Source: an uncultured Alistipes sp. (GTDB taxonomy: Bacteria > Bacteroidota > Bacteroidia > Bacteroidales > Rikenellaceae). From it: a DNA stretch of 64,000 nucleotides. The notes below the pieces were generated by a model. It saw only the letters and a program-made list of their open reading frames with translations, ran no database searches and was not told the DNA's origin. The translations under genes were made by a program, and so were the position numbers. The DNA lies in NCBI GenBank assembly GCA_900546065.1, contig URBK01000009.1, forward strand, positions 1 to 64,000. Direction: 5' to 3'. Numbering within the stretch: position 1 is the first letter of the stretch; each line of letters opens with the position of its first letter. This document shows positions 1 through 11,131 of this stretch, one piece after another.

Positions 1-468
1 GGCACGGGCTATGGCCACACGCTGCTGCTCGCCTCCCGACAGCGCACTCGGCTTGTGCGAAGCACGCGCCTCAAGCCCCATCATGCGCAGCAGCTCCAAG
101 GCATGGCGCTCGGCCTCGCCGCGCGACGCGCCGCCGATCAACGCCGGCATCATGACATTCTCCAGAGCCGTAAACTCAGGCAGCAGGTGGTGGAACTGGA
201 AGACAAAACCTATATGTCGGTTACGGAAATCCGACAGACGGTCATCCCCCATCGACGAGACATCCACACCGTCGATCTCCAGCCGTCCGCTGTCCATCGG
301 CGAAAGCGTCCCCATGATCTGCAATAGCGTGGTCTTACCCGCGCCGCTCGGCCCCACGACCGACACGACCTCGCCCTGCGAGACCTCAAGCGATACGCCC
401 CGCAGCACCTCCAGCGTGCCGTAGCTCTTGTGTATGTTTTCGCACTTTATCATCTTGGTATCATTCAT
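1..468 (-). CDS. lolD: LolD-type lipoprotein-releasing ABC transporter ATPase (partial, C-terminus missing)
   Basis: The reverse strand encodes the first 156 residues of an ABC ATPase; the 3' end lies outside the window. Visible: Walker [10 protein letters not shown] (residues 39-47), a Q-loop segment beginning [11 protein letters not shown] (90-100) that is characteristic of LolD, and the signature LSGGEQQR (143-150). LolD powers LolCE, which extracts mature lipoproteins from the inner membrane for delivery to the outer membrane. The ATG (468-466) overlaps the TGA of folP (467-465) as ATGA, which implies translational coupling. Assignment to LolD rather than a FtsE or MacB-like ATPase rests on the Q-loop segment and is fairly firm. 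Confidence 0.85.
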   Translation of the reverse strand, partial: MNDTKMIKCENIHKSYGTLEVLRGVSLEVSQGEVVSVVGPSGAGKTTLLQIMGTLSPMDSGRLEIDGVDVSSMGDDRLSDFRNRHIGFVFQFHHLLPEFTALENVMMPALIGGASRGEAERHALELLRMMGLEARASHKPSALSGGEQQRVAIARA

Positions 469-1322
469 TTTCCGACCTCTTTGCCACCCTCCGCACAGCA
501 CTGCTCATAGACCGAGAACATACGTACCAGATCGACCGCCTCGCGTGTGTCGTGCACGCGCAATATCGACGCACCCTGCCGCAAAGCCTCCCAATTGAGT
601 GCCGCCGTACCGGCCAGAGACTCGGCGGACGTACGTCCCGTCACGCGATATATCATCGACTTGCGCGACACCCCGACAAGGACGGGATAACCCATTGCAC
701 AGATACGGTGCAGCCCTGCCATAAGTTCATAATTCTGTCGCAGGTCCTTTGCAAAACCAAACCCGGGATCGAGGATTATATGTTTGACACCCCGCTCCTG
801 CAAAAAGGCGCACCGGGCATCAAAATATCTCACCACCTCATCCACAATCGCGCCGGCATAGCCGGTCAACGTCTGCATCGTGCGCGGCGTGCCACGCATG
901 TGCATCGCGATATACGGCACATCGTACCTCGCCGCCACATCGACTATCGACGGGTCGATCTCTCCGGCCGAGATATCGTTTATCGTAATCCCGCCGAACT
1001 TCTCAATGGCACGCCGTGCCACCTCTCCGCGGAACGTATCCACCGAAACGGGTATATCGCCCGCGACGCGGCGCACGGCCGCAATGCCGCGCTCAACGCG
1101 GCGCCACTCCTCCTCCAAAGGCACATCATCCGCCCCGGGACGCGACGAATAGCCACCAACGTCGAATATATCTGTACCCTGTTCCGCCGCCGCGGCTGCA
1201 CGCCGTTCGATCTCGCCGGATGTGAATGTACGGCTGCCGTCGTAGAACGAATCCTCGGTGACGTTTATGATGGTCATCACCTGCCGCTCCGCAGTCTTCC
1301 GCTCATCAGTGCTGTGCTTCAT
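465..1322 (-). CDS. folP: Dihydropteroate synthase
   Basis: Condenses 6-hydroxymethyl-7,8-dihydropterin diphosphate with p-aminobenzoate in folate synthesis; cytoplasmic TIM barrel and the family target of sulfonamides. Motifs: [16 protein letters not shown] near the N-terminus, [36 protein letters not shown] and GVSRKS, ending with RVHD. The frame is open up to 1361, but the ATG at 1322 (285 aa) places the first motif at the usual distance from the start and overlaps coaE by 17 bases, so I chose it. It sits in the tight coaE-folP-lolD run. In many Bacteroidetes folP adjoins cdaA; here cdaA is about 14 kb away. Confidence 0.93.
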   Translation of the reverse strand: MKHSTDERKTAERQVMTIINVTEDSFYDGSRTFTSGEIERRAAAAAEQGTDIFDVGGYSSRPGADDVPLEEEWRRVERGIAAVRRVAGDIPVSVDTFRGEVARRAIEKFGGITINDISAGEIDPSIVDVAARYDVPYIAMHMRGTPRTMQTLTGYAGAIVDEVVRYFDARCAFLQERGVKHIILDPGFGFAKDLRQNYELMAGLHRICAMGYPVLVGVSRKSMIYRVTGRTSAESLAGTAALNWEALRQGASILRVHDTREAVDLVRMFSVYEQCCAEGGKEVGK

Positions 1323-1896
1323 GCGAATATATTTCGTGCAGGCGTTCAACATCACTCTCAAGATAGTCGCGACGGATGTTCACTATCGTACGGGCTGCCA
1401 TACGGTGCAACGTGTCATCGTCCGCCTGACTTGCCATGCGGCGCAACACCTCCTCGCGCGAGGCGCCGTCACGCTCCATGCAACGCTTTATGCGCTCCTC
1501 CGCAGGGGCCAGTACCGCAAGCGTCGTATCGACCTCGTTCTCAAACCCGGCCTCGAAGAGTATGGCGCTTTCCAATATGACGTATGGTCCCGACTGCCGC
1601 TCCGCCCACGCACGGAAATCCTCCCGCACGGCCGGATGCACAAGAGCATTGAGCCGCGCCAACGCCTCCGCATCTCCGAAGACGCGTCCAGCGAGATACC
1701 GTCGGTTCAGCCGCCCCTCCGCATAACACTCCGTACCGAACGCCCCGACAAGAGCCGCACGCAGCGTATCGCTCTCCTCCATCAGTCGCTTGGCCTGAGA
1801 ATCGGAATCATAAACGGCAATTCCGCGCTCGGCAAACAACCGGCATACGGTACTCTTTCCGCTGCCGATACCTCCCGTAACTCCAACCTTGTACAT
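1306..1896 (-). CDS. coaE: Dephospho-CoA kinase
   Basis: Last step of coenzyme A synthesis: phosphorylates the ribose 3'-OH of dephospho-CoA. The 196-aa protein begins MYKVGVTGGIGSGKST, with the P-loop at residues 8-16, and contains the family's helical CoA-binding segment including the VHPAVR stretch. Length is normal for the family. It follows the YbbR-like gene by 47 bases and its 3' end overlaps folP, so it is probably co-transcribed with both. Confidence 0.95.
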   Translation of the reverse strand: MYKVGVTGGIGSGKSTVCRLFAERGIAVYDSDSQAKRLMEESDTLRAALVGAFGTECYAEGRLNRRYLAGRVFGDAEALARLNALVHPAVREDFRAWAERQSGPYVILESAILFEAGFENEVDTTLAVLAPAEERIKRCMERDGASREEVLRRMASQADDDTLHRMAARTIVNIRRDYLESDVERLHEIYSHEAQH

Positions 1897-1943
1897 ATTA
1901 TGCGGATATTTATCGTATTTCTGAATTTACAACTCCGCAGTTT

Positions 1944-2423
1944 CTACTGCTGTTTCTTCTCATCCGTTTTCCCGGTGTCGTCCGCCGGAACAGGATCGGG
2001 CATAGGCAGCGGCGGAATGTTGCCTATCGAAATAACCTTTATATCGCTTATGCGCACCGATATGGCATTCTGCAACGACTGCGGGTCGAGTATACATAAT
2101 GTCTCGTCCCCCGTCGGCTCCGCACCTTCCGTCTGCGGCTCGATGCTGCGGTGCTCGACCGTATATTTCAACTCCGAGAGCGGTATTCTGATCTGGCGGT
2201 GCATATAGACGCGGTAACCGAACAGCGTCGCGCCCTTGCCCTCAACAACGCACGGCACACGCAGCCGCTCGCCGTCGATATTGACATGTACGGCATACTC
2301 GGTCGTATAGGTATGGTCGAGTTTCACGATATACCACAACACGAACGACGCACAGAAAAGCGTCACGAACACCGGCGAGACATAGTGCCGGACAAGTGCT
2401 GAAAATCTCTTCAACAAATTCAT
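1944..2423 (-). CDS. YbbR-like membrane-anchored protein
   Basis: 159 aa with one N-terminal transmembrane segment (about residues 17-35) and a small extracytoplasmic beta-rich domain, then a proline-rich acidic tail ending in EKKQQ. Position directly upstream of coaE and downstream of a Sec gene matches the Bacteroidetes YbbR-like protein found between yajC and coaE. The family is related to CdaR, the regulator of the CdaA diadenylate cyclase; a cdaA gene is present at 15306. Whether this protein regulates it is not shown by the sequence. The call rests on context plus architecture, not on a diagnostic motif. Confidence 0.6.
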   Translation of the reverse strand: MNLLKRFSALVRHYVSPVFVTLFCASFVLWYIVKLDHTYTTEYAVHVNIDGERLRVPCVVEGKGATLFGYRVYMHRQIRIPLSELKYTVEHRSIEPQTEGAEPTGDETLCILDPQSLQNAISVRISDIKVISIGNIPPLPMPDPVPADDTGKTDEKKQQ

Positions 2424-2455
2424 CGCCTGAAAAACTTTAGCGTATGCAAAATTAT

Positions 2456-2497
2456 AAAAAAAGCGGTCGCAACCCTCAGGTCACGACCGCTTTTTTC
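2456..2497 (-). terminator. Rho-independent terminator of secDF (bidirectional appearance)
   Basis: Perfect stem GCGGTCG (2463-2469) / CGACCGC (2484-2490), extended by an A-run on one side and a T-run on the other so it could work in both directions. It lies just past the secDF stop and before the YbbR-like start, separating secDF from the coaE group. Confidence 0.8.
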
Positions 2498-2526
2498 CTT
2501 CTTGGGACAATATAGTCCACCGTCGG

Positions 2527-5500
2527 TTATTTTTTCTCCTCCTTTATGAGAGACTTGTCCGTACGACGAAGTATGTCGTATGCGATGGGCGTAGCCACGA
2601 ATACCGACGAGTAGGTACCGATGACTATACCGAGCAGCAGGGCGAAGATAAATCCGCGCATCGTCTCGCCGCCCAGAATGAACATGGCCAGCAGCGTCAC
2701 GATCGTCGTACCCGAAGTGTTCATCGTACGGGACAAGGTCGAACATATCGCCTTGTTGATATTCTCGGCTATGGGGCGCTTCGGGTAAAGCGTCAGATAT
2801 TCGCGGATACGGTCGAAGATCACCACCGTATCGTTGATCGAGTAACCGATGATCGTAAGGATCGCCGCAATGAACGCCTGATTGACCTCAAGGTTGAAGG
2901 GCATCACCGTATAGAATATCGAGAAGATACCGATCACGAGGAAGGCGTTGTGCGCCAATGCCAGCGTTGCACCCGTAGCCCACTGCCATCTCTTGAATCG
3001 GAACGTGATGTAGAGACCGATGGCGATAAGCGAGAAGAGCACCGCATAGATTGCGTTGTAGGTCATATCCTTTGCGATCGAGGGACCGATCTTGTCAGAA
3101 GAAATGATACCGTTTATATCCTCCTGCGTGCTGATGAAGCCATCGAGCGTGATGGGATAGGTGTAGAAGCCCTTGAGAGCCTCGTAGAGCAGGGCGTCTA
3201 CCTCGGCCGTAGTCTCCTCCGACGTATCGTCGAACTTGTACTGGGTTACGATACGCATCTGGTTGCCGCTACCGTACTGCTTCACCTCGTTCGACTTCAT
3301 GGCCTCGTCATCGCTGACGAAGGTCTCGTCGAGGGCCTTGCGGACATCCTCTACCGAGACATTGCTGTCGAAACGCACCACGTACGTACGGCCGCCGGTA
3401 AAGTCGACACCCGTATTCAGGCCGTGGAAAATAAGCGAGATCAGCGATACGACGATCAGCGTACCCGAGATAACATACGATATCTTGCGCTTGTCGATGA
3501 AATCGAACGATACGTTCGAAAGCCAATTCTCAGACCACGAACGCGAGAACGATACCGAGCCCCACTTGTCGACGATCCACTCAAGCAGCATGCGAGTGAT
3601 GAAGATCGAGCAGTAGAGCGAAGTCAGGATACCGATGATAAGCGTGGTGGCGAAGCCCTGAACGGGACCCGTACCGAAGACGAAGAGCACGATACCCGTG
3701 ATGATCGTGGTAAGGTTACCGTCGATGATGGCTGAGTAGGCATTCGAGAATCCGTCCTTGATAGCCAGCGAAAGGCCCTTGCCGCCGCGCAGCTCCTCCT
3801 TGATACGTTCGTAGATGATCACGTTGGCATCGACGGCCATACCCATCGTAAGCACGATACCGGCTATACCGGGCAGCGTCAATACTGCGCCGAACGACAC
3901 CAGCACACCCATAAGCAGGAAGACATTGAGGATAAGTGCCACGTCGGCCATCCATCCCGCCGTCTTGTAGAAGAGTCCCATATAAAGGAGCACCAGCACG
4001 AAGGCCAGCACGAACGAGAACATACCGGCATTGATAGACTCGGCACCCAGAGACGGGCCGACCACCGTATCCTGAATGATGCGGGCCGGAGCGGGAACCT
4101 TACCCGACTTGAGCACGTTGGCCAAGTCCTGAGCCTCCTGTATGGTGAAGTTACCGGTGATGCGCGAGTTGCCGCCGTCGATCTTGCCCTCTACTCTCGG
4201 GGCCGAATATACATATCCGTCGAGGACGATGGCGATAGCCTTGCCGACGTTCTGACCCGTGAGCTGTGCCCACTCCGACGTACCGGCCGATGTCATCGTA
4301 AGGTTAACCTCGGCCGTAGCGCCACGCTCGGCATAGGTCTCCGTTGCGGTAGCCACGGCACCGCCGTCCATGGCGGGCTTGCCGTCGATCGAGCGCAGCG
4401 CATAGAGGGCGTAGCGGCCGTCGAACATATCCTCACCCTTGATGCCCCACTTGAACACCAGATCACTCGGGAAGAGATTCTGCACATCGGGGCGCGCCAG
4501 ATAGGCGTTCACGGCAGGTATGTCGGCTGCAGTTGCTGCTCCTACGATAGCGCCGCCACCGTAATAGGGATCAAGTACGGCGAACAAGGGATTCTGATCA
4601 GCCGTGAAGTGGGCGCTCTGCGCGCTCTGATCCTGCATCGAGGTGCTGTCGCTCTTGGCTACCTCGGCGGCAAGGCCCGATGCGGCAGATGCCGTCGAGT
4701 CGGCCTCCGCAGTCTCTGCTGCGGCAGCATCCGCTACGGCTACGGTATCGCTCTGCGAGGTTGCATCAGCCGTGCTCTTGATCAGGCGGTCAGCCTCCGA
4801 AAGCAGGGGAAGAACCTCATTGTAGTCGAACGTCGTCCAGAACTCGAGCGAAGCCGAACCCTGAAGAAGCTTGCGCACACGCTCCGGCTCCTTCACACCC
4901 GGCAGCTCGACCAGAATACGGTTCGAGTTGGGCAGACGTTGTATATTGGGCTGCGTAACGCCGAAGTGGTCGATACGGTTGCGTAGGATGTTGAACGATG
5001 CGGCAATGGCGGCATCGGTCTCCTCCTTGAGCACCTTGACAACTTCCTCGTCGGTGCTGTTCGGGGTTATATCCTTACGGTCGGGACCTACGAAGATGGC
5101 AGCCAGAGGCGCGCCGTTGGTGATCTCGCGGTAAGCCTCGGCGAAGACTCCGATGTAGTCGTTCGTGCCGGCCTTCATGGCCTCGTTGGCACGGTTCATC
5201 GCCTCGACGAAGGCCGGATCATCCTGACTGTCGCCCGCCAGCGACTTGACCAGATCCTGAACCTCGATCTCCAGCATGACGTTCATACCGCCCTTAAGGT
5301 CAAGTCCGAGGTTAACCTCCTTCTCCTTACACTCCTTGTAGGTAAATTTCTTCAGGCCCAAGAAATTGTATATGGGCTTGTTCTGGATCGAGTCCAGATA
5401 GTAGGCCTCTTTTTCGGCCTGCTCCGTCTCGTCGAACGCTGCCGCATACTCGGCCGCCTTTTTCTCGGCGTTGTACGTCTTGAACGAGAACATGAGCTGG

Positions 5501-5559
5501 TACACACACGCGATCACAAAAACGATCGTGAGGAATTTAATTGCACCTTTGCTTTGCAT
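2527..5559 (-). CDS. secDF: Protein translocase subunit SecDF (SecD-SecF fusion)
   Basis: Proton-motive-force-driven accessory to SecYEG that pulls secreted proteins across the inner membrane. At 1010 aa it is the fused form usual in Bacteroidetes. SecD half: N-terminal TM segment (8-25), NLGLDLKGGMN (83-93), large periplasmic domain, then TM helices carrying AVDANVIIYERIKEE. SecF half: a second large periplasmic region opened by NTGVDFTGGR, then TM helices with SINDTVVIFDRIRE. The first periplasmic domain contains a low-complexity Ala/Ser/Thr/acidic insertion of about 60 residues (roughly 250-310) that looks disordered. No partner gene lies close upstream; secG is at 16765. Confidence 0.97.
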   Translation of the reverse strand: MQSKGAIKFLTIVFVIACVYQLMFSFKTYNAEKKAAEYAAAFDETEQAEKEAYYLDSIQNKPIYNFLGLKKFTYKECKEKEVNLGLDLKGGMNVMLEIEVQDLVKSLAGDSQDDPAFVEAMNRANEAMKAGTNDYIGVFAEAYREITNGAPLAAIFVGPDRKDITPNSTDEEVVKVLKEETDAAIAASFNILRNRIDHFGVTQPNIQRLPNSNRILVELPGVKEPERVRKLLQGSASLEFWTTFDYNEVLPLLSEADRLIKSTADATSQSDTVAVADAAAAETAEADSTASAASGLAAEVAKSDSTSMQDQSAQSAHFTADQNPLFAVLDPYYGGGAIVGAATAADIPAVNAYLARPDVQNLFPSDLVFKWGIKGEDMFDGRYALYALRSIDGKPAMDGGAVATATETYAERGATAEVNLTMTSAGTSEWAQLTGQNVGKAIAIVLDGYVYSAPRVEGKIDGGNSRITGNFTIQEAQDLANVLKSGKVPAPARIIQDTVVGPSLGAESINAGMFSFVLAFVLVLLYMGLFYKTAGWMADVALILNVFLLMGVLVSFGAVLTLPGIAGIVLTMGMAVDANVIIYERIKEELRGGKGLSLAIKDGFSNAYSAIIDGNLTTIITGIVLFVFGTGPVQGFATTLIIGILTSLYCSIFITRMLLEWIVDKWGSVSFSRSWSENWLSNVSFDFIDKRKISYVISGTLIVVSLISLIFHGLNTGVDFTGGRTYVVRFDSNVSVEDVRKALDETFVSDDEAMKSNEVKQYGSGNQMRIVTQYKFDDTSEETTAEVDALLYEALKGFYTYPITLDGFISTQEDINGIISSDKIGPSIAKDMTYNAIYAVLFSLIAIGLYITFRFKRWQWATGATLALAHNAFLVIGIFSIFYTVMPFNLEVNQAFIAAILTIIGYSINDTVVIFDRIREYLTLYPKRPIAENINKAICSTLSRTMNTSGTTIVTLLAMFILGGETMRGFIFALLLGIVIGTYSSVFVATPIAYDILRRTDKSLIKEEKK

Positions 5560-5676
5560 TGTCGTTTAAAATTTTGTTTGTATTCTCTTTATTTTTTGCG
5601 TTTCTTCCCAATATTTACGCACGGCATTTCCAGCGCCGTTCGGGGCGCTGTCTAAACACTGCCCTTTTTTAGGCGA

Positions 5677-5684
5677 CAAATATA
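5677..5684 (-). promoter_or_regulatory. Candidate -7 element upstream of secDF
   Basis: On the minus strand this reads TATATTTG, matching the Bacteroidetes -7 consensus TAnnTTTG, about 118 bases before the ATG. No exact TTTG -33 box is found at 19-21 bases; the best is TTCG. A 7-bp hairpin (5631-5650) lies in the resulting leader. Confidence 0.35.
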
Positions 5685-5686
5685 TA

Positions 5687-5734
5687 AAAAAAAAGTCCAA
5701 AAACCGAAACCATCAGGCCGATTTTCGGACTTTT
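5687..5734 (-). terminator. Terminator downstream of the GH51 gene
   Basis: AAAAGTCC (5691-5698) pairs with GGACTTTT (5727-5734), with a further A-run that becomes a U-run on the minus strand. It lies 26 bases past the arabinofuranosidase stop. The loop is long (28 bases), so efficiency is uncertain. Confidence 0.5.
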
Positions 5735-5759
5735 ACCGCAACTTGCGGGCATTATTCCG

Positions 5760-7307
5760 CTATTTGAGCGTGAGAGATACGATCGACTTGGCCGGAACGG
5801 TCACCGTAATGCTTCCGCGAGCCGCCTCGAAACCGTCGAAATCGACCGGGTGCACGCAATCGGGATTCTCGAACGTATTGTGGTCGTTGATATTCTCCGC
5901 CGTCAGCACCTCTCCCGACACGTCGTAACGACGGTCGTCATCGAGCGCAACGGTAACACGGCACGGACGCTCCAGATCGACATTCGCCATCGACAGCGTG
6001 ATGGTGCCGTCCGCAGCGCGTGATGCCGTCGCCGTAAGCAGGTCTACGGGCTCGTTGTAGCGGTCGCGCACGCTCTCCGTCTTGAAGTAGAGAGGCAGCA
6101 CCTCCGCCCCCTGATGCGGTACATACATGCGGAAAACGTGATACGTCGGCGTTAGGACCATCTCGTCGTCACGCGTGAGGATCATCGACTGCAGCACGTT
6201 GACCATCTGCGCAATGTTGGCCATCTTGACACGATAGACATACTTGTGGAAGATATTCAGCGTAACGGCCGCCACCATGGCGTCACGCAGCGTATTCTGC
6301 TGGTAGAGGTGCCCGCGAACCGTACCCGGCTCCTCGTCCCACCATGTGCCCCACTCGTCTACGATAAGGCCTATGCGGCGTGCGGGATCGTAACGGTCCA
6401 TGATGTCGCAATGGCCCTTGATTATGTTCCCGATCTGGGCGCAGCGACCGACGGCAGCATACCAATCCTCATCGTCAAACTGCGTGGCCGAACCCTTGCG
6501 GCCCCAGTCATAAACCGTATAGTAGTGCAGCGAGAGTCCGTTCATCATGCCGCCGGCACGCTTCATCACCACCTCCGTCCAATTGTAGTCGGCACCATTG
6601 GCTCCGCACGCAATCTTGTAGAGACGGTTGCCCGGATACTCGCGGCAATAGGTGGCATAACGGCGATAAAGGTCCGAATAATATTCTGGATACATGTTTC
6701 CGCCGCAACCCCACGACTCGTTGCCAACGCCAATATACTTCACCTTCCACGGCTTGTCGCGGCCGTTCTCGCGGCGCAGGTTGGCCATCGGGCTGTCGGC
6801 ATCCGAGGTCATATACTCGATCCACTTCGAAAGTTCCTCCACAGAGCCGCTGCCGACGTTGCCGTTGACGTAAGGCTCACAACCCAGAAGCTCGCAGAAA
6901 TTGAGGAATTCGTGAGTACCGAAGCTGTTGTCCTCGACCGTACCGCCCCAATGCGTGTTGATCATCTTCGGGCGCTTCTCGCGCGGGCCGATACCGTCCA
7001 TCCAGTGGTACTCGTCGGCAAAGCAGCCGCCGGGCCAGCGCAACACCGGAACCTTCAGCGCACGCAGCGCCTCCAGCACATCGACACGGTAACCCTGCTC
7101 GTTCGGAATCTCCGAATCTTCGCCCACCCAGATGCCGCCATAGATGCAACGGCCGAGATGCTCGGCAAACTGCCCGTAGATCTCGCGCGGGATGACGTCA
7201 CCGCCGCTGCTTGCATTATGCAGCGTCATCTGCACCTCACGCGGTTCCTGCGCAGCGACCGAGGCCGTAGCCAACAGAGCGGCCGCAAAAATGTAAACCT
7301 TCTTCAT
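5760..7307 (-). CDS. Secreted alpha-L-arabinofuranosidase, GH51
   Basis: 515 aa with a clear signal peptide (cleavage likely after residues 19-20, before EPREV), so it acts in the periplasm or beyond. GH51 retaining enzymes release arabinofuranose from arabinan, arabinoxylan or arabinogalactan. The family acid/base sits in IGVGNES (E197) and the nucleophile in VDEWGTWW (E318); the N-terminal RWPGGCFAD (90-98) is also a family hallmark. A beta-sandwich follows the barrel. It stands alone, without SusC/SusD, sensor or other glycosidases, and has its own promoter, so it is an orphan rather than part of a polysaccharide locus. The exact substrate cannot be read from sequence. Confidence 0.92.
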   Translation of the reverse strand: MKKVYIFAAALLATASVAAQEPREVQMTLHNASSGGDVIPREIYGQFAEHLGRCIYGGIWVGEDSEIPNEQGYRVDVLEALRALKVPVLRWPGGCFADEYHWMDGIGPREKRPKMINTHWGGTVEDNSFGTHEFLNFCELLGCEPYVNGNVGSGSVEELSKWIEYMTSDADSPMANLRRENGRDKPWKVKYIGVGNESWGCGGNMYPEYYSDLYRRYATYCREYPGNRLYKIACGANGADYNWTEVVMKRAGGMMNGLSLHYYTVYDWGRKGSATQFDDEDWYAAVGRCAQIGNIIKGHCDIMDRYDPARRIGLIVDEWGTWWDEEPGTVRGHLYQQNTLRDAMVAAVTLNIFHKYVYRVKMANIAQMVNVLQSMILTRDDEMVLTPTYHVFRMYVPHQGAEVLPLYFKTESVRDRYNEPVDLLTATASRAADGTITLSMANVDLERPCRVTVALDDDRRYDVSGEVLTAENINDHNTFENPDCVHPVDFDGFEAARGSITVTVPAKSIVSLTLK

Positions 7308-7449
7308 AGCGATATATTTTTACTCTTTCCGTTAAATGTATCCGTCGACATGATCCCTGCGCCTATAAGATCCAACCCATGCATCGCATACGGCACACGG
7401 CACACGATCAGAAATGCGCATCAATCGGATGCCGATCATCTATCATTCA

Positions 7450-7481
7450 CAAATATAGTAAAATAAGAGCGCCGAGCCAAA
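7450..7481 (-). promoter_or_regulatory. Bacteroidetes-type promoter for the GH51 gene
   Basis: Minus strand: TTTG (7481-7478), 20-base spacer, TATATTTG (7457-7450). This matches both boxes and the usual 19-21 spacing of Bacteroidetes housekeeping promoters. Expected start near 7443, giving a leader of about 135 bases. Confidence 0.6.
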
Positions 7482-7683
7482 TCGCACACACAAAAGTTTT
7501 TACATTCCATGCACCATTGCAAGAGCCGATAATACCACAATATACGCGAAGTAAGCATGCGCCATTCCGTAAAAAACGGTTTTCCACCGTTTCAGCACAC
7601 CTGCCTAACCATCGTCCGAATAGGTTCACATACGCAAACTCCACCGACACATCCATATACCCACGCCGTTCAGACATCAAGGC

Positions 7684-7717
7684 AAAAAAAAGGGCGGGCC
7701 GATTGCTCGGTCCGCCC
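7684..7717 (-). terminator. dnaK terminator
   Basis: GGGCGGGCCGA (7692-7702) pairs with TCGGTCCGCCC (7707-7717) around a 4-base loop, with an eight-base A-run (7684-7691) that is a U-run in the minus-strand transcript. It lies 24 bases past the dnaK stop. Confidence 0.85.
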
Positions 7718-7741
7718 CTCATCTAAAGAGCTGTTTTTATA

Positions 7742-9655
<1,914 letters not shown>

Positions 9656-9698
9656 AATACCTAAAATTTTATTTGTTTTACTAATTTTTCAATTTGCT

Positions 9699-9750
9699 TC
9701 CATCGGCCCTTTCGGAACCGATCTTCTCTCCATCGGCCCTTTCGGAACCG
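9699..9750. repeat. Two 22-bp direct repeats upstream of dnaK
   Basis: Identical 22-bp copies at 9699-9720 and 9729-9750, period exactly 30 bp, separated by an 8-bp pyrimidine-rich linker. Both contain the core CATCGGCCCTTTCGGAACCG. They lie 44-95 bases upstream of the dnaK start, in the leader or promoter. Confidence 0.85.
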
Positions 9751-9969
9751 GCGGTCGACCATGATATGAACAAACCCTATACCAAAAAAGATTTATGCCC
9801 GCGCGGCGGATTTATGGCGTAAAATCCTGCCACGCGCATGTTTTTATCGGTCAAAATGGCAGAAAAGCCTCTGTCAGCCGCTTGCCGTGACGTACGGCCC
9901 GACCGCGTACCCCGCGATACGGAGCATGCCGCACCGGCACCGATGCCATATCTCCCGCACATTACATAT

Positions 9970-10005
9970 AAAAAGCCGACAGGGACATGTTACTGCCCTG
10001 CCGGC
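9970..10005 (-). terminator. Terminator of the TonB-plug gene
   Basis: GCCGACAGGG (9975-9984) pairs with CCCTGCCGGC (9996-10005), one mismatch, with an A-run (9970-9974) forming the U-tail on the minus strand. It is 55 bases past the stop of the plug gene. Confidence 0.75.
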
Positions 10006-10060
10006 CCTTATGGTTATTGCCAGTACGGATATATTGGACTGCCTGCAACCCGCCCCGCGG

Positions 10061-10720
10061 TTATCGGCGGTGTGTCTTTACCGATATGACGCCGCCGGCG
10101 CCGCGCATACCGTACATCGACCCGTCCTTCAACACCGATACCGACTCCACATCGTTTATATTTATATAGTCGAGCGACTGCACCTCCACACCGTCCACAA
10201 GATACAGCGGCCGCGCATCGACATTGCCGCGGATCGACAGCTCGCCGTTCGCGCGCATAAGCCCCGCCACACGCCCGACGAGCGCCGAGACCAGATCCTG
10301 CTGTCCCGAGCGGCGCAACTCCTCGCCCGTGATCATATCGGAGCTGTAATTGTACTCGCGGCGCTTGACGAAGGCGAAACCTAACGATATAAGATCCTCC
10401 GACTCTTCCGATTCGACCACACCATCATCCGACATGACGACACGTAGACTGCGACGTCCCTCGAGCGGTATCTCCCACTCCTCGCCCCGACGCGAAAGCA
10501 CCAACACTCCATCCTCCGGCACATTCACAAGGCCGAAGCGTCCGTGACGGTCGGTCGACGTACGCTTGCTGCTGCCCTTCAACATAACCGTCATACGCGG
10601 CACGCCGTCACCCGCGACGGTCTCCACAATGCCGTTGAACGGCACCTCGCCGCCGTTCTGTCCCGCCAGCGGCAGATGACTGAGCATCGCTGCCGCCATG
10701 ATAACCATAAACCGTCTCAT
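10061..10720 (-). CDS. Stand-alone TonB-dependent receptor plug-domain protein
   Basis: 219 aa from the ATG at 10720, chosen because it opens a clean signal peptide (MRRFMVIMAAAMLS, cleavage near residue 20); the frame extends to 10780. A carboxypeptidase-regulatory-like (CarboxypepD_reg) beta-sandwich (about 25-95) is followed by a plug domain (about 130-215) with the SusC/RagA hallmarks LVDGVEV, DVESVSVLKDG and GAGGVISVKT. The protein then stops: there is no beta-barrel and no remnant of one downstream, where a proper terminator follows. Such barrel-less plugs occur in Bacteroidetes but their role is unknown to me. It could be a truncated receptor, but the clean end argues for a real gene. 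Confidence 0.8.
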   Translation of the reverse strand: MRRFMVIMAAAMLSHLPLAGQNGGEVPFNGIVETVAGDGVPRMTVMLKGSSKRTSTDRHGRFGLVNVPEDGVLVLSRRGEEWEIPLEGRRSLRVVMSDDGVVESEESEDLISLGFAFVKRREYNYSSDMITGEELRRSGQQDLVSALVGRVAGLMRANGELSIRGNVDARPLYLVDGVEVQSLDYININDVESVSVLKDGSMYGMRGAGGVISVKTHRR

Positions 10721-10831
10721 AAGCCTGTTATTTTTAAGATCACACTGTTTTTTCCACTCCCCACCGTCACGGCTCCGCACACCTTATCGCCGACCGATAT
10801 GCCATACTCCGGCGTCGTTATAAACCGACAA

Positions 10832-10863
10832 GGTCCGGATCGAACTCACGTTCGATTCGGACC
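10832..10863 (-). terminator. Stem-loop after the small DNA-binding gene (possible terminator)
   Basis: GGTCCGGATCGAAC (10832-10845) pairs with GTTCGATTCGGACC (10850-10863), 14 bp with one mismatch and a 4-base loop. It lies 22 bases past the stop of the 81-aa gene. There is no U-run after it on the minus strand, so it may stabilise the 3' end rather than terminate. Confidence 0.5.
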
Positions 10864-10885
10864 CGCCAAGTCTTAACGCCGAAGA

Positions 10886-11131
10886 TTATTTATGTTCGTT
10901 AAGGATACGCATCGCAGCATCGAGTATCGACGTGTCATCCAGAGTGACGACACCACCGTCGGGCCCCTGTTCGATATGTATGCCGACGCCTGTCTTGGCA
11001 TCGAAATGCTTGCCGCCGAAATAGTTTCTTACGGCCTCTACATCTATACCCAATTCATCGGCGATACGCTGCGAGCTGCCGCTGGGCAACTTATCCTTGA
11101 TACGGCGCAGTTCATTAAACGTGATAATCAT
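10886..11131 (-). CDS. Small putative DNA-binding protein (Bacteroidetes-specific family)
   Basis: 81 aa, soluble. The N-terminal half has a helix-turn-helix feel (SSQRIADELGIDVEAVRNYFGG, residues about 18-39), followed by a conserved-looking GIHIEQGPDGG segment and a helical C-terminus. I recognise this as a small Bacteroidetes family usually labelled DNA-binding protein; the HTH call comes from pattern only. It is monocistronic, between a stem-loop and an AT-rich upstream region. Function and targets are not known to me. Confidence 0.7.
   Translation of the reverse strand: MIITFNELRRIKDKLPSGSSQRIADELGIDVEAVRNYFGGKHFDAKTGVGIHIEQGPDGGVVTLDDTSILDAAMRILNEHK

Larger units (their letters stand above)
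7308..7741. other. Intergenic region between the GH51 gene and dnaK
   Basis: 434 bases containing the GH51 promoter (7450-7481) and the dnaK terminator (7684-7717). A 91-codon open frame on the minus strand (7447-7722) runs through both of these and has no recognisable features, so I do not call it a gene. Nothing else seen. Confidence 0.7.
9656..10060. other. Upstream region of dnaK
   Basis: 405 bases with no credible gene. It holds the AT-rich leader next to dnaK, a 22-bp direct repeat (9699-9750), and the terminator of the next minus-strand gene (9970-10005). I could not place a consensus TAnnTTTG promoter here; the nearest, CAAACCCTATA at 9771-9781, has the wrong internal spacing. Confidence 0.6.

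Noticed and set aside
5591-5629. A 12-codon ORF (MPCVNIGKKRKK) in the secDF leader as a possible secretion-monitoring arrest peptide
   Set aside because: Too short, no signal sequence and no arrest-like motif; likely chance.
7447-7722. A 91-codon minus-strand ORF between the GH51 gene and dnaK
   Set aside because: It overlaps the dnaK terminator and the GH51 promoter and has no features of a real protein.
9777-9962. A 61-codon minus-strand ORF upstream of dnaK
   Set aside because: No recognisable content, lies between a terminator and a leader, and coding signal is weak.
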